From: Candidatus Wallbacteria bacterium
GTDB lineage: Bacteria; Muiribacteriota; UBA6191; JACPRK01
Assembly: GCA_016213845.1 (NCBI GenBank)
Contig: JACQZN010000060.1
Coordinates: forward strand, 1-64,000
DNA: 64,000 bases
Direction: 5' to 3'
Within the stretch, counting starts at the first letter, position 1, and the number at the start of each line of letters is the position of its first letter. Below the pieces are notes generated by a model that saw only the letters and a list, made by a program, of their open reading frames with translations, had not been told where the DNA came from and did not search any database. Shown here one piece after another: positions 1 to 13,643 of this stretch. A program made the translations under genes and the position numbers.

Positions 1-2292
1 CGTTCGCCGGATTGAACTTCAGCGAGGCAGTGAGGCCGCGCAAACCGACGCCTCCGACAGTGGGGCTCGTATTCGTTACGGCAAGGCGAACGACGAAGTC
101 CTTCTGATCGACGAACACGGTAGCGGCTTGACCGGCAGCGGACGAAATCGATCGGGCCACCGTGATGCCCGTCTGAGCCAGCGTGGGGGGAACGGGATTC
201 TGCACCTTCAGGCTGGCAGTGGCCGTGTTCACGATTGCCGCGGCGGCATTGCTGTTGGCGTCGACTCCAGCCAACGTCGCCGTCACGGTCTTTACCCCCA
301 GCCGCGCCGGGTTGAAGTCCACGCTTACCGTGAAGGTCAGCAGAGTACTGGCCGCTGCAGCCAGCGTGCGGACATTGTCCGGAGCCTCGCTGATTGTGAA
401 GCCTGTCGTCGCTCCGTTGAACTTCAGCGCTGCCTGCACTCCGGTCGCGCCAGCGCCGACGCCGGCGGCCCCGCTGTTGCTGACGGCAACCTCGATCTGG
501 ACCGTCCGGCCGGGGTTCAAGGTGGGGCGGGCGAGCCGGATCTCGGTGACGGTCAGCGCGGCGGCCGACTGCACAGTCAAGACCGGCGGCGTGGCCAGCC
601 CCTGCGTGACCAAGGGCTTGCTCGTCAGCAGATCTGTCCCGGCCACGTCGGCCTCCAGCGCGAGCGCGCCCGTGAGCGCAGAGGCGCCAGCCTCGAGGGT
701 GAATGAGTAGGAAGCGGTTCCGTTGCCTGTGATGATTGCGGGCGACGTGGGCGTCGTCACCTTGAAGCCCGCCTGGCTCGCGTTCTGTCCGTTGAACTTG
801 AGCCCCAACCGGCCGAGCGTGAGCTGGGCCGAGGCGCCTCCTGGGTTCCGCAGCTGCATCGTCACCACGATGGACTTCTGCCCGCGGGAGACCACGTTCC
901 TGTCCACGTTCAGGGAGACGACGGTGATCCGGGCGGGCGTTGCCACCGTGAAGGTCCTGTTCGTCGGCTGGATGGTCAGCGCGTTGCCGCCCCGGTCCCG
1001 GCCAGCCAGAGTCACCGTGAACGACCCGTCGTTGCCAGCGGCCAGCGTCTTCGTAAAGGTCCAAACCGCTCCGCTGCCCGACATGTCGGTCGCGGCCTGG
1101 TTGTTGGGGCCGCCCGGTCCGGCAATCGCGATCGTGGCGTGCCGCCAACCGGCTCGCTGAAGGTGGCCGTGAAGGTGATGGGCCCCGGAAGATGATTCGC
1201 CCCCGCCCCGGGCGCGTTGAGCGCAAGCGACACCGTGGGAGCGAGCGTGTCGATGGTGAACGTGTTGTTGGAGGGCTGCGATCCCATGACGTTTCCGCTG
1301 GTGGGCGTGCCCGTGATCTGGAGGGTGAAGAGACCGTCATTTCCCCTGAGGATTGTGCGAGCAAACGTCCATGTCGTCCCGCTTCCGGTCATGTTCGTGG
1401 CGGCCACGTTGTTGTTGCCGGACGGACCGGTGATTGTGATCTTGGGACTCGCGTTGATGCTCTCGCTAAACGTCGCCGTCACGCGGAAGACGTCCGCTCC
1501 ATAGCTGCCGCCTTCCGCGGGAGCGCTGTACGTGAGCACTGTCTCAACCGGCGTGAAAGACCACGTGGTCCCGCTTCCCGACATGGCTGTCGCCGTGACC
1601 GTGAACGCGCCGGTTCTGTACCCTGCGCCCTCGGCGACCGGGCTGAAGGCCAGCGACACCGTCGGCGGAGGCGCCACGGAGATGTCGAACGTGTTGCTTC
1701 CAGGCTGAGTCGTCAGGCTGTTTCCCGCCTCATCCGTTCCCGCCAGGGTGATCGAGAAGGTGCCGTCATTGCCCGAGACGATCGTCCGCGAGAAGGTCCA
1801 GACCGTTCCACTGCCCGACATGTTCGTGGCGGTCACGTTGTTCACGCCCGCGGGGCCGGCGATGGCGATGGTGGGCGTCGGCGCCATCGCTTCGCTGAAG
1901 GTTGCCGTGACCGTGAAGGCGCCGGCGGCATAGCTGCCTCCGGGCAAGGCGGGGCTGTAGGCGAGCGTCGCCGTCGGTGCCGTCGTGTCGATCGTGAAAC
2001 TGTTGTTGGACGGCTGGACGGTCAGGGCGTTGCCCGTGCGATCCTGCCCAGCGAGGGTCACTGTGAAGGCCCCATCGTTTCCGGCGACGATAGTGGTAGA
2101 GAACGTCCAGACCGATCCGTTGCCCGACATGATCGTCGCGCCGACGTTGTTCGCGCCGGACGGCCCGGCGATCGCGACGGTCGGCGTCGCGGCCATGGCC
2201 TCACTGAAGGTCGCCGTCACCCGCAGGGCGCCGGCGGGATAGGCTCCGCCCGCCGGGGGCGAGCTGAAGGCAACTGTAGCCGTTGGAGCCGT
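1..2292 (-). pseudogene. 3' remainder of Ig-repeat surface protein, frameshifted, runs off window
   Basis: This continues, in the same frame, the secreted repeat protein that stops at the TAG at 2295-2293. It holds further copies of the ~102-aa Ig-like repeat (threonine/alanine-rich, with FSEAMA and AGNDG-type motifs). One copy near 1560-1680 has lost about two thirds of its length in frame. At about 1138 a single base is missing: the repeat ACG-CCN-ACG-ATC reads ACG-CC-ACG-ATC, so the frame ends at 1012. In the shifted frame reading stays open to base 1, through further beta-sandwich-like repeats containing LKFNG motifs. Without the TAG and the deletion this would be one protein of more than 1,400 residues. 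Decay and assembly error are both possible. Confidence 0.75.
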
Positions 2293-4221
2293 CTAGTCGA
2301 TTGCAAACGTCCGGCTGGCCGGCTGCACGGCCAGGGAGTTGCCGGCCTGGTCCTTCCCGGCCAGGGTGACGGTGAATGAACCGTCGTTGCCCGAGACGAT
2401 CGACCTGGAGAAGACCCAGACGGAGCCGCTTCCCGTCATATCCGTCGCCGTGACGTTGTTGGCCCCGGAGGGCCCGGCGATCGCAACGGTCGGCGTCGCG
2501 GCCATGGCCTCGCTGAAGGTGGCCGTGGCCGTGAATGGTCCGGCCGGATAGGAGCCGCTTTCCGCGGGCGTGCTGAAGGAGAGAGTCGCCGTGGGCACGG
2601 TCGTGTCGATGGTGAAGGTCCTGTCAGCAGGCTGCACGGCCAAGGCGTTGCCCGCGAGGTCCGAGCCGGCGAGGGTGACCGTGAAGCTGCCTTCGTTGCC
2701 CGTCACGATCGATCGGGAGAAGGTCCAGATCGCGGCGCTGCCGGACATGTTCGTGGCGGCGACGTTGTTGTTTCCGGAGTTCCCGGCGATCGCGATACTC
2801 GGAGTGGCGGCCATGGTCTCGCTGAACGTGGCCGTCACCCGGAAGCTCCCGGCAGGATACGGCCCGCCCGCCGGCGCAGGGCTGAAGGAGAGCGTGGCCG
2901 TTGGCGCCGTCGTGTCGAACGTGATGGCGTTGTTGGAGGGCTGCACGGCCAGCGCATTGTTCGCCAGGTCCTTCCCGGCCAGGGTGATCGTGAAGGCGCC
3001 GTCATTGCCGGCGGCGATCGTCGTGGTGAAGGTCCAGACCGTGTCGCTTCCAGTCATGTCCGCGGCCGAGACGTTGTTCGCGCCGGAGGGCCCAGCTACG
3101 GCCACGGTGGGGGTCGCAGCCATCGCCTCGCTGAAGGTGGCCGTAAGGACCAGGGTGCCGGCGGCAAAGGCGCCGGTCGTCGACGCCGGATTGAACGTGA
3201 GAACCGCCGTTGGCGGAATCGTATCCGCGATGAGCGGGGCGTTGGTTTCATCGACCCCCGGGCTCTCGTTGTTCGCCGCGTCGGTGGCGGTGACGTGCAG
3301 CGTTGCGTTGGTGTCGTCGCCAATCGAGAGCGGTCCCCAGGTGCCGCTACCATTGGCGTTACCCGAGACAATGAGCGTGGCCTTGCCCGAGTCCGTGTAG
3401 ATCTTGATGGACGCATTGGCCTCTGCCGTCCCGCTCACCGTGTCGGCCGTTCCGACAAGATTGCGCGTCACCGTCACGCCGGGTGCCGCCGGCACCACGA
3501 TGTCGTTGGACTTGGAGGTGCCGTTCCCCTCGCCGGCGGAGTTGATCGCCGTGACGAAGACGGTGGCGTTGGCGTTGTCCCCAATCGAGAGCGGGCCCCA
3601 GGCTCCGCTCGAGCTCGCGGTGCCGTCCACGATCAGCGTCGTCTTGGCGGAGCTCGTGTAGACCTTGATCGTCGCATTGGCTTCGGAGGTGCCGCTGACG
3701 GTGTCGTTAGCCCCGGGCGCGTTCTGGGTCAGCGTCACGGTGGGCGCTGCAGGCTTCACCGCCGGCGGGGAGAGCGCAATCGTGTAGGAAACGGCGGCCG
3801 AACCGGTCCCGCCGTTCACCTTGAGGTAGTAGCGGGAAGCTGTAGGGCCCTGGGAGAGCACGGCGGTGGGGGTCGAGCCTCCGACGCTGACGAACTGCCC
3901 GAAAAACAGCATGCCGAAACTGACGGATCCGACCCCGACCGTCAGAGTCTGGGCCGAGGTCACGGTCACGATGACCCCCGCCGTGCCGATCGTGGAGTCG
4001 AAGAAGAGGACGTCAGCATCCGTGTTGCCCGGATCGAGGGTGCCGGCGACGGCCGAGCCTCCGATCGTCACCTTGTCCCGGGTCTCGTCGATATCGTTCT
4101 GCGAATCGGCGTGGTCCCCGCCCGCCCATGCCGGCCCCGGGGCCGCAATCAGTAACGCCAGGAGCAGAAGTCCCGGTCCGACCAGACGCAAAGTGGTGGA
4201 CAATGGGCGAAAGGTGCTCAA
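2293..4221 (-). CDS. secreted Ig-like repeat surface protein, N-terminal part
   Basis: 642 aa with a TTG start preceded by GAGGAGA. A signal peptide (about residues 1-33, ending AWA) is followed by a ~105-aa beta-rich domain resembling pre-peptidase C-terminal/DVUA0089-like modules (about 45-160). Next come two ~80-aa Ig-like modules carrying SGTSEANA/SGTAEANA motifs, then three ~102-aa Ig-like repeats (FSEAMAATP, AGNDG). The stop is a TAG where neighbouring repeats have ACG or ACC for Thr, so it is premature relative to the repeat register, and the same frame continues downstream. An extracellular adhesive or structural role is inferred from the architecture; no catalytic domain is visible. 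Confidence 0.85.
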   Translation of the reverse strand: MSTFRPLSTTLRLVGPGLLLLALLIAAPGPAWAGGDHADSQNDIDETRDKVTIGGSAVAGTLDPGNTDADVLFFDSTIGTAGVIVTVTSAQTLTVGVGSVSFGMLFFGQFVSVGGSTPTAVLSQGPTASRYYLKVNGGTGSAAVSYTIALSPPAVKPAAPTVTLTQNAPGANDTVSGTSEANATIKVYTSSAKTTLIVDGTASSSGAWGPLSIGDNANATVFVTAINSAGEGNGTSKSNDIVVPAAPGVTVTRNLVGTADTVSGTAEANASIKIYTDSGKATLIVSGNANGSGTWGPLSIGDDTNATLHVTATDAANNESPGVDETNAPLIADTIPPTAVLTFNPASTTGAFAAGTLVLTATFSEAMAATPTVAVAGPSGANNVSAADMTGSDTVWTFTTTIAAGNDGAFTITLAGKDLANNALAVQPSNNAITFDTTAPTATLSFSPAPAGGPYPAGSFRVTATFSETMAATPSIAIAGNSGNNNVAATNMSGSAAIWTFSRSIVTGNEGSFTVTLAGSDLAGNALAVQPADRTFTIDTTVPTATLSFSTPAESGSYPAGPFTATATFSEAMAATPTVAIAGPSGANNVTATDMTGSGSVWVFSRSIVSGNDGSFTVTLAGKDQAGNSLAVQPASRTFAID

Positions 4222-4507
4222 GCGCTCTCTCCTCGACCTGCCCGGCGCATTTCTCGCGCAGGGGTGGGGATTGACGTGATGGGAACCCTTCCGCCTTGCC
4301 TTGCCGTGGCCTCTTTGAGCCCGGCTTCGCGGACAACCGATAGTACGGTAACCGAAGTAACCGAGTCAACTGCGACCCAAATCGCGGCTGCCAGGGCGGC
4401 GGACGACGGTTCCTCGATGGGGCTTCCTCGTTCGGACGCTCGCCTGCAGGCAGGAGGCGCTTCTCGAAACTCGAGCCCCGCCCCTGGTAACGCGCGCCCC
4501 CCCCCGC
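4222..4507 (-). other. intergenic leader of the Ig-repeat gene
   Basis: There is no convincing gene here. The segment carries the promoter listed at 4340-4369, a ~110-nt leader and the Shine-Dalgarno of the Ig-repeat gene. Confidence 0.5.
4340..4369 (-). promoter_or_regulatory. sigma70-like promoter for Ig-repeat gene
   Basis: On the minus strand TTGACT (-35) and TACTAT (-10) are separated by 18 bases, about 110 nt upstream of the TTG start at 4221. Confidence 0.5.
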
Positions 4508-5892
4508 CTACACGATCTTCAGCTTCGTGTAGGCGAAGGCGCACATCTTCAGCAGGAGCCAGCCGTGGCGAAAGCGGCTGATGTTGGTCGTGCCGTAGGT
4601 GCGCTCCTTGTAGCGGATCGGGATCTCGACGATCTTCAGGTTGGCTTTCGAGGCCCCGAAGAGCAGGTCGAAATCGCCGAAGGGATCGAAGTCGCCGAAG
4701 AACCACCGGTTCGACTTGATGGTCAGGTAATCGGAGCGCCGCAGGACCTTGGTGCCGCAGAGCGTGTCCTTGAGCCGCTGGTCCAGCAGCCACGTGAAGC
4801 AGAGGCTGAAGAACTTGTTCCCGAGGAGGTTCAGGAAGCGCATCGCCTGCTGCTCCATCGGGTAGACCAGCCGCGTGCCGTTGATGAAATCGCCCTTGCC
4901 GCTGGCGAGCGCCTCGTAGAACTTCGGCAAGTCCTCCGGCGGCACGGTGATGTCGGCGTCGAGGATCATCAGGACATCGCCCGTGCAGGCGTCGAACGCC
5001 TTGCGCACGGCGTCGCCCTTGCCCACGCCCGAGCCCTGGTGCAGCAGCATCATTCGCTTCTCCGGGTGCAGGCCGATCTGGCGCTCGATCTCCGCCGCGG
5101 TGCCGTCGGTGGAATTGCCGTCGATGAAGACGAGCTGGGTCCCGGCCCCCATCTCGGGTGTGCGCGCCACGATCCCTTCGACGTTGCCGCGCTCGTTGCG
5201 GGTCGGCACCACCACGCTCACGGTGAGCGGGCTCGCCGCGGGCGGATTGGGCGGACGGGCGACCACCGCATTCACCAGCGTCAGGTGGCGCAGCCCGGGG
5301 AGCTGCGAGAGGACCTTGTTGGCCAGCTCCGAGACGAGTGGCACGTAAATCGGCAACAGCATCCGGTGCTTGCGGCGGATCGGCTCGAAGCCGGCCAGCT
5401 CGAGCAGGTTGGCCAGGTCGTCCATCCCGAGCCAGTTGTACTCCGGCTGGGGCGCGCGCAGCCCGAGCCATTCCGCCAGCCGAAGGATCGGCTGCCAGAC
5501 GAAGTTGTAGTACGTGACGACGACGCGGCTGTCCGGCCGCGTGACGGCGCGCAGCCCCTCGAAGCACCGCTGCACGTCGACGAGGGTGCCGACCAGGTCC
5601 GCCAGGACGACATAGTCGAACTTCTCGTCCAGTTCGAGGCTCTCGGCGTCCGCCGTGCGGAACTCCAGACCCGGGTGACGCCGCGCAGCCTCGGCCACCT
5701 TCGCCGGGTCTCGGTCGATGCCCAGCCCGCGGGCCGGGCCGAGCGCCGCCAGCAGCTCGCCCGTACCGCACCCCAGCACCAGCACGCTCGAGCGCTCGGG
5801 AATGACGAAGCGGCAGAGCCTCTCGATCTCTTCGTGGTAATAGCCGGCGAACCACGCCTGCAACCCGGTTCCGCTGCTCACTTCCATTTCAC

Positions 5893-5896
<4 letters not shown>
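4508..5896 (-). CDS. methyltransferase-GT2 glycosyltransferase fusion
   Basis: 462 aa. The N-terminal half (about 1-215) is a class I SAM methyltransferase with a VLVLGCGTGELL motif I and a LGIDRD acidic strand end. The C-terminal half (about 225-462) is a GT2 (GT-A) transferase: SVVVPTRNERGNV, FIDGNSTDGTA, and the metal-binding LDADI motif. The GT domain resembles dolichyl-phosphate-mannose/undecaprenyl-phosphate glycosyltransferases but has no C-terminal membrane helices. The ATG overlaps the TGA of the upstream methyltransferase (ATGA), so the two are translationally coupled. It is the last gene of a three-gene operon starting with the fucose-synthase-like gene. It likely adds or modifies a sugar during surface glycan synthesis; donor and acceptor are unknown. 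Confidence 0.85.
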
Positions 5897-9019
<3,123 letters not shown>

Positions 9020-10356
9020 CGCAAGCCAGCGGAGCCATCGGGCCAGCGGTACCATCGCGAGGGCCAGCATGACGGGCTCCACCGCCATGCGATAGCGGTC
9101 GTTGCCGTCGACCAGCGCGCAGAGCGCCGCGTGGTAGAGCACCGTGCCGGCCAGCAGCACCGCCGCCGGCCGCGCTCGCGCCTGCCACCAGAGCAACCCC
9201 GCGCCCCACGGCGCCAGCACGAGGAACAGCACGACCAGCGGCACCCTCGCCCCCAGGTTCACGGCCACCGGGAACCACCTGCCCGAGCGGACCAGGTCCG
9301 CCAGCGGCTCTCCCATCTCGCTTCCCGCCAGCCCGCTTCGCATCGCCAGGTACTGCACGGCGGCCGGCGACAGGAAGAAGCGGAAGGCATTCTTGCCCAT
9401 CCGCGCCGCCGCCCGCAGCGGCTGCCGCTGGAACACCTCCAGGGCCAGCCGGGTGAAGAGACGATCGGCCTCGGGCATCGAGAGTCCGAGGAGCCGTCGA
9501 GTCTCATTGAAGGCGTCGCTGCCGTTCGTGTGCCGCGCAACGATGTCCCGCACCCGAGCGAGCAGGGCATCCTGGCGCCGCTCCTCGTCCGTCGATGCCA
9601 GGACAAGGTCGATGTGCGGCCAGATGAGATTCACCCCCCGGTAGGCGTCGAGCCCCGCATGCCCTCCCAGCGCCCAGTTGCGTCCCATCCAGAGCGAGAG
9701 CGCCAGCACAGGCGCGCAGCAGAACGCCAGCACGATCGGCGCCCGCCGCGCGCGCCAGAAGACGAGCGCGCCTGCCGGCAGCCAGTAGAACTTCAGGATC
9801 GGCTTCACGAACGCCCCTAGCGCCACCGTGCCGCCCCAGCTCGCGGCCGGCGCCGCACCAGGCGCCGCCAGGAACAGGAACCCTGCGGCCACGGATAGAG
9901 TCATCGCAAAGGCGAACGCCGCATCGGGCAAGAGCGAGATGCCGTACTCGAGCGAAGTCGGCATCACCGCGAAGATCGCTCCGGCGACCAGCCCCGCGCG
10001 CGCGCCGGCCACCCACGCGGCCAGCCGCACGGTCAGCGCCACCGTCGCCACAGACACCGCCGCACCCGACGCCGCGACCGCCCACGCGTAGGCCTCGCCC
10101 GCCAGCGCCATGCAGAGCGCTATCCACGCCGAGTAGAGCGGCATTCGCCCCGAGATCGGCGAGGGCAGCCCCGAGGCGCGATCGACGACTGAAAAGGTCC
10201 CCTGAGTGAGAATAGAACGGGCCCCCTCCAGGTACTGCGCCGTGTCGGAATAGACGATCGGACCGATCCAGACCAGGAGCGCGAGCCTCAGCACCGCCGC
10301 AGCGGCCAGCAACACGCCTGTCCCTCGCGGCCATGGGTCGGCCAGCAGCCGCCCCA

Positions 10357-11508
10357 TCATGCGCTCCTCTTTCCCCCGGCCAGCGCCTCGTCCCAGAGCG
10401 ATTCGTAACGCCCGACCATCGCCTCGAGCGACAGCTCGTCCACGACGCGCCGGCGCGCACGCTCCCCCAGCCCCCGCCGCGCTTCTCGTGCCACCGACGC
10501 GGCCTCCAGCAGCGCCCGCGCCAGCTGCTCGGGTCGACCGGGCGGCGCGACCCAGCCCGTGTCGCCGGCCAGCCAGCGGGAATCCCCGACGTCGGTGACC
10601 ACACACGGCACGCCGCAGGCCATCGCCTCCCCCACTGCATTCGGAAACGCCTCCGATACCGAGGACGAGCAGAAGAGGTCGAGGGCGGCCAGCACCGCCG
10701 GCATGTCTTCACGCTCACCCAGGAGCCGCATGCGCCCTTCGAGACCCGACTCGCGCAACTCCGCCGCCAGCGCCTCGTTCCCGGCGTCGATCCCGGTACC
10801 CACCGCCACGAACACGAGCGAGCCGCTCTCGCGCGCCGCCAGCCCCGCCGCCTTTACGAAGCCGAGATGGTCCTTCATCGGATGCCAGCGCGCGGCGTGC
10901 CCGACCAGCACCGCCTCCTCCGGCACTCCCAGCTCCGCCCGCATCCGGCGCCTTGCCTCGGGGTCGGGCCGGAACCGTTCACAATCGAAGCCGTTCGGGA
11001 TCAGCCGGGTCGACGCCGCGCGGTAGCCGAGCGCCTCGTGCTGCGCCGCGCTCGCCCGGGAGCAGTAGACGATCGCCTTCGGCTGCCCCGAAAGCCAGCT
11101 CCCGCAGCGGATCGCCAGCGCCGTCGCCCGCTTCTCCGAAGCGAGCGTGTGGAGCGAATTGCGGACGTTCCAGAGCACCGGCGCGCGGCAGCCGGGCAGC
11201 CAGCCTGCGAGCGTGGCAGCCAGGTTCCCGTGATACATCCAGCCCTGGAGCAGACTCGGTGAGAGCCCTCTGATCAGCCGGACGAGCTCGAACAGGCTGG
11301 GGAGCAAGCCCGCCGACGGCGCCGGCCGCGCCACGTGGACGGGAACACCGCCCTTGCGCAGCGCCGCAGCGTTCACGCCCTCGTCCAGAAGGCTCACGAC
11401 GTGCGGCTCGAAGCGGTCCCGGTCCGCGCGCGCCAGCAGCCGGACCAGCACGCCCTCGCTGCCGCCCCGACCCAGGCCGGTGATGACGTGCACGACTCGC
11501 GCGCTCAT
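10357..11508 (-). CDS. GT4 family glycosyltransferase
   Basis: 383 aa. GT-B fold: the N-terminal domain opens with VVHVITGLGRGGSE, and the C-terminal domain carries VGHAARWHPMKDH and the nucleotide-sugar-binding SSSVSEAFPNAVGEAMACG motif with the EX7E glutamates. Retaining glycosyltransferase, cytoplasmic, acting on a lipid-linked glycan in this family. Its ATG overlaps the TGA of the upstream membrane protein and its stop overlaps the next start, so the three are co-translated. The C-terminal domain is clearly related to the GT4 at 14481-15596 (shared CGVPCVVTDVGDS), suggesting duplication. Confidence 0.9.
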   Translation of the reverse strand: MSARVVHVITGLGRGGSEGVLVRLLARADRDRFEPHVVSLLDEGVNAAALRKGGVPVHVARPAPSAGLLPSLFELVRLIRGLSPSLLQGWMYHGNLAATLAGWLPGCRAPVLWNVRNSLHTLASEKRATALAIRCGSWLSGQPKAIVYCSRASAAQHEALGYRAASTRLIPNGFDCERFRPDPEARRRMRAELGVPEEAVLVGHAARWHPMKDHLGFVKAAGLAARESGSLVFVAVGTGIDAGNEALAAELRESGLEGRMRLLGEREDMPAVLAALDLFCSSSVSEAFPNAVGEAMACGVPCVVTDVGDSRWLAGDTGWVAPPGRPEQLARALLEAASVAREARRGLGERARRRVVDELSLEAMVGRYESLWDEALAGGKRSA

Positions 11509-13535
11509 CGGCGGGGAGCAGCCTTCTTCTCGGCGTCGGCGATCACTGCGTCGATGTAGGCCGCGTGGATCCGCGCCGTGGCGCCGTCCGGCAAGAGCAG
11601 CTCGAGCCCGGCCGCTGCCTTGCCGTCCGTGCGCGGCCGCGCCACCCCCAGCAGCTCGAGCGACTCGCCCCGCTCCGGATGACCGAGCGGCACCCCGATC
11701 AGCACCAGCGGCTCGCCGCCCGCCAGCTCCGGCAGCCCCGGGAACACGACGCGCGTCTCGGGCTGGTTCGGGTGGGTCTTGAAGATCGTGAAGGCGTACG
11801 GCCGCGGCTGGAACAGCCCGTACCAGTGACGGAATGGCTGGTTGGCGCCGAACCGCATGGCGCTGTCGCGCCGCATCGCCGCGCGCCGCACCACCAGCTT
11901 GGAGGCGAGGTGCGCGAAGTGCACGCCCCCCTCGGAGCCGAGCACACGCCCGACCCACTCCTGGGCCTCCGAAGCCGCCACGGGCTCCAGGACAGGCTTG
12001 GGCCTGGGGTCGAGGTTCGCCGCCGTTGCCCGCGCCAGCCCCGCGAGGAACACGACACCGAAGGCCGCCCCGAGCCACAGCACCGGCCGGGCGCCCAGGC
12101 CCCACGAACGCCTCGCGTAGCCCTCCGCGCTCTCCCAGTCGAGCTCGGCCGCCGTCTGGCCGCGGGCTCGGCCAAGCGCGCGCCACATCAGCCACGCGGC
12201 CGTCGCAAGAGCGAGCCACTCCAATGAGTGCGTGAGCCGCGGGTCTCGCGACATCGCCATCGACCCGAGCGTCAAGACCGAGGGAATCAGCGCCGCCGGC
12301 AAGAGCAGCACGGGCGCTAGCTCCTTGAGGGCCAGCGCCGTACCGGCCACCCACCAGAGACAGAGCGCGTCCTTCGGCGCGATCAGCGTCACCGTCAGCG
12401 CCCCCAGCGCCCCCGGCCAGAACCAGCGTCCGGGCGGCGACGTGCCCGTCGACGCCAGCCAGGCGATCACCAGGACCAGCGTGAGCACCAGCGCTCGCCG
12501 GTGGTGCGCCGTATCCGAGGCCGCCTTGCGGGCGTGGGAGAGCGCGTTGGCGGCGTAGAACCCGGGATGCTCCGCCAGGTTCTTGCGGACCTCTTCGTTG
12601 TAGAAGCGCACCCGCTCCGCGATCGTGCCGGGCGGCGGCAGACTGCTCACGGCTGAGACCCAGACGCCGAACTTCGGCGATGAAGCTGCGAACATCACCT
12701 CGGCCGTGTTCTCCGACAGGGTCCAGATCCCATGGACCATGCGCTGCCGCGCCATCCAGGGCCCCAGGGCCAGCGCCACGCCCAAGACCAGCGCCGCAGG
12801 TAGCGCAAGCTCACGCCGCCAGCAGAACCCTTCCGGCCTGCGCCGCCGGGCCAGGGCCATCACCACGAGCGGCAGCGTCGCGGCGGCCAGCAAGTTGAGC
12901 GGCCTCGTGAGATTGGCCAGACCCAGCAGGAACCCGCTGGCAGCGATCCAGCGAAGCGGCGTGGCGGTGTCCGGCTCGAACAGCCAGCGCTGAGCGCCGA
13001 CGACAAAGGCCCAGAACGAGAGGTTGGCCAGGAAGTAGCCGAGCGGCTCAGTCAAAGGAGTCAAACAGGCTTCCGCGTCGTATTGGAGGAAGGCGTGCAA
13101 GAGCGCCGCGGAAAGCGCGACGGGAACGGGCGCCAGGCGCCTCGTCGCGTCGAAGAGCAGGCCTGCGGAGACCGAGCTGATGCAGAAGTGGACGGCGCGG
13201 GTCACCGTGAGCCAGGAGCCGAAGACGGCGTGGAAGGCCCCCATGAAGAAGTAGTAGAAGGGGCGCCGCGCGCTCCAGCTGAGCGTCCAGCCCTCGTTGA
13301 CGATGCGCCCCTCGGCGAACTGGGTCGCCAGGTCGTGCCAGCCCTCCGAATCGGCGAACGGGGCCCCCTGGACGATCCCCTCGACGGTGCCACCGCCGTA
13401 GGTCTTCCAGACCCACGCGCGGTAGAGTGCGGCCACGATCGTCACGGCCACGGCCGCGAAGGCAGGGTGGGCGACGGCCTGCGCCAGCGCGGTCGGCCGC
13501 CGGGCCTTGGAGCTCGTTTGAGATTGCGGCTTCAC
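11505..13535 (-). CDS. large polytopic membrane protein, PMT-like glycosyltransferase candidate
   Basis: 676 aa with a GTG start. About ten or more hydrophobic helices occupy residues ~25-510, followed by a soluble C-terminal domain (~540-676). An extracytoplasmic loop after the first helix contains FADSEGWHDLA, in the position where GT-C enzymes keep their catalytic acidic residue. This, with the RPFYYFFMGAFH helix, resembles GT39/GT83 (PMT/ArnT-like) proteins. First gene of a coupled operon with a GT4 and a second PMT-like gene. Transfer of a polyprenyl-phosphate-linked sugar is the likely role, but assignment rests on topology and context only. Confidence 0.7.
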   Translation of the reverse strand: MKPQSQTSSKARRPTALAQAVAHPAFAAVAVTIVAALYRAWVWKTYGGGTVEGIVQGAPFADSEGWHDLATQFAEGRIVNEGWTLSWSARRPFYYFFMGAFHAVFGSWLTVTRAVHFCISSVSAGLLFDATRRLAPVPVALSAALLHAFLQYDAEACLTPLTEPLGYFLANLSFWAFVVGAQRWLFEPDTATPLRWIAASGFLLGLANLTRPLNLLAAATLPLVVMALARRRRPEGFCWRRELALPAALVLGVALALGPWMARQRMVHGIWTLSENTAEVMFAASSPKFGVWVSAVSSLPPPGTIAERVRFYNEEVRKNLAEHPGFYAANALSHARKAASDTAHHRRALVLTLVLVIAWLASTGTSPPGRWFWPGALGALTVTLIAPKDALCLWWVAGTALALKELAPVLLLPAALIPSVLTLGSMAMSRDPRLTHSLEWLALATAAWLMWRALGRARGQTAAELDWESAEGYARRSWGLGARPVLWLGAAFGVVFLAGLARATAANLDPRPKPVLEPVAASEAQEWVGRVLGSEGGVHFAHLASKLVVRRAAMRRDSAMRFGANQPFRHWYGLFQPRPYAFTIFKTHPNQPETRVVFPGLPELAGGEPLVLIGVPLGHPERGESLELLGVARPRTDGKAAAGLELLLPDGATARIHAAYIDAVIADAEKKAAPRR

Positions 13536-13602
13536 GTCGTACCCCGGAGCGCGTGCATCCTAGCAGAACGAACGCCGCGCCCTGTCTCGAGCCGTCGAGG
13601 TG

Positions 13603-13611
13603 TGATAGGTT
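13603..13611 (+). promoter_or_regulatory. possible extended -10 for the methyltransferase gene
   Basis: TGA-TAGGTT lies 32 bases upstream of the ATG at 13644. It is a weaker match to the local TGG-TAGAAT pattern. Confidence 0.3.
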
Positions 13612-13643
13612 CGGAGCCGCATACGGCGGGCGATCCGGGGCAG

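Noticed and set aside
128..1160. Plus-strand open frames across the Ig-repeat region
   Set aside because: They are antisense to the repeat protein and show only its repeat periodicity in reverse; no start signals or family.
2293..2295. TAG read as a sense codon
   Set aside because: TAG ends other normal genes here (4508 and 36161), so recoding is not supported.
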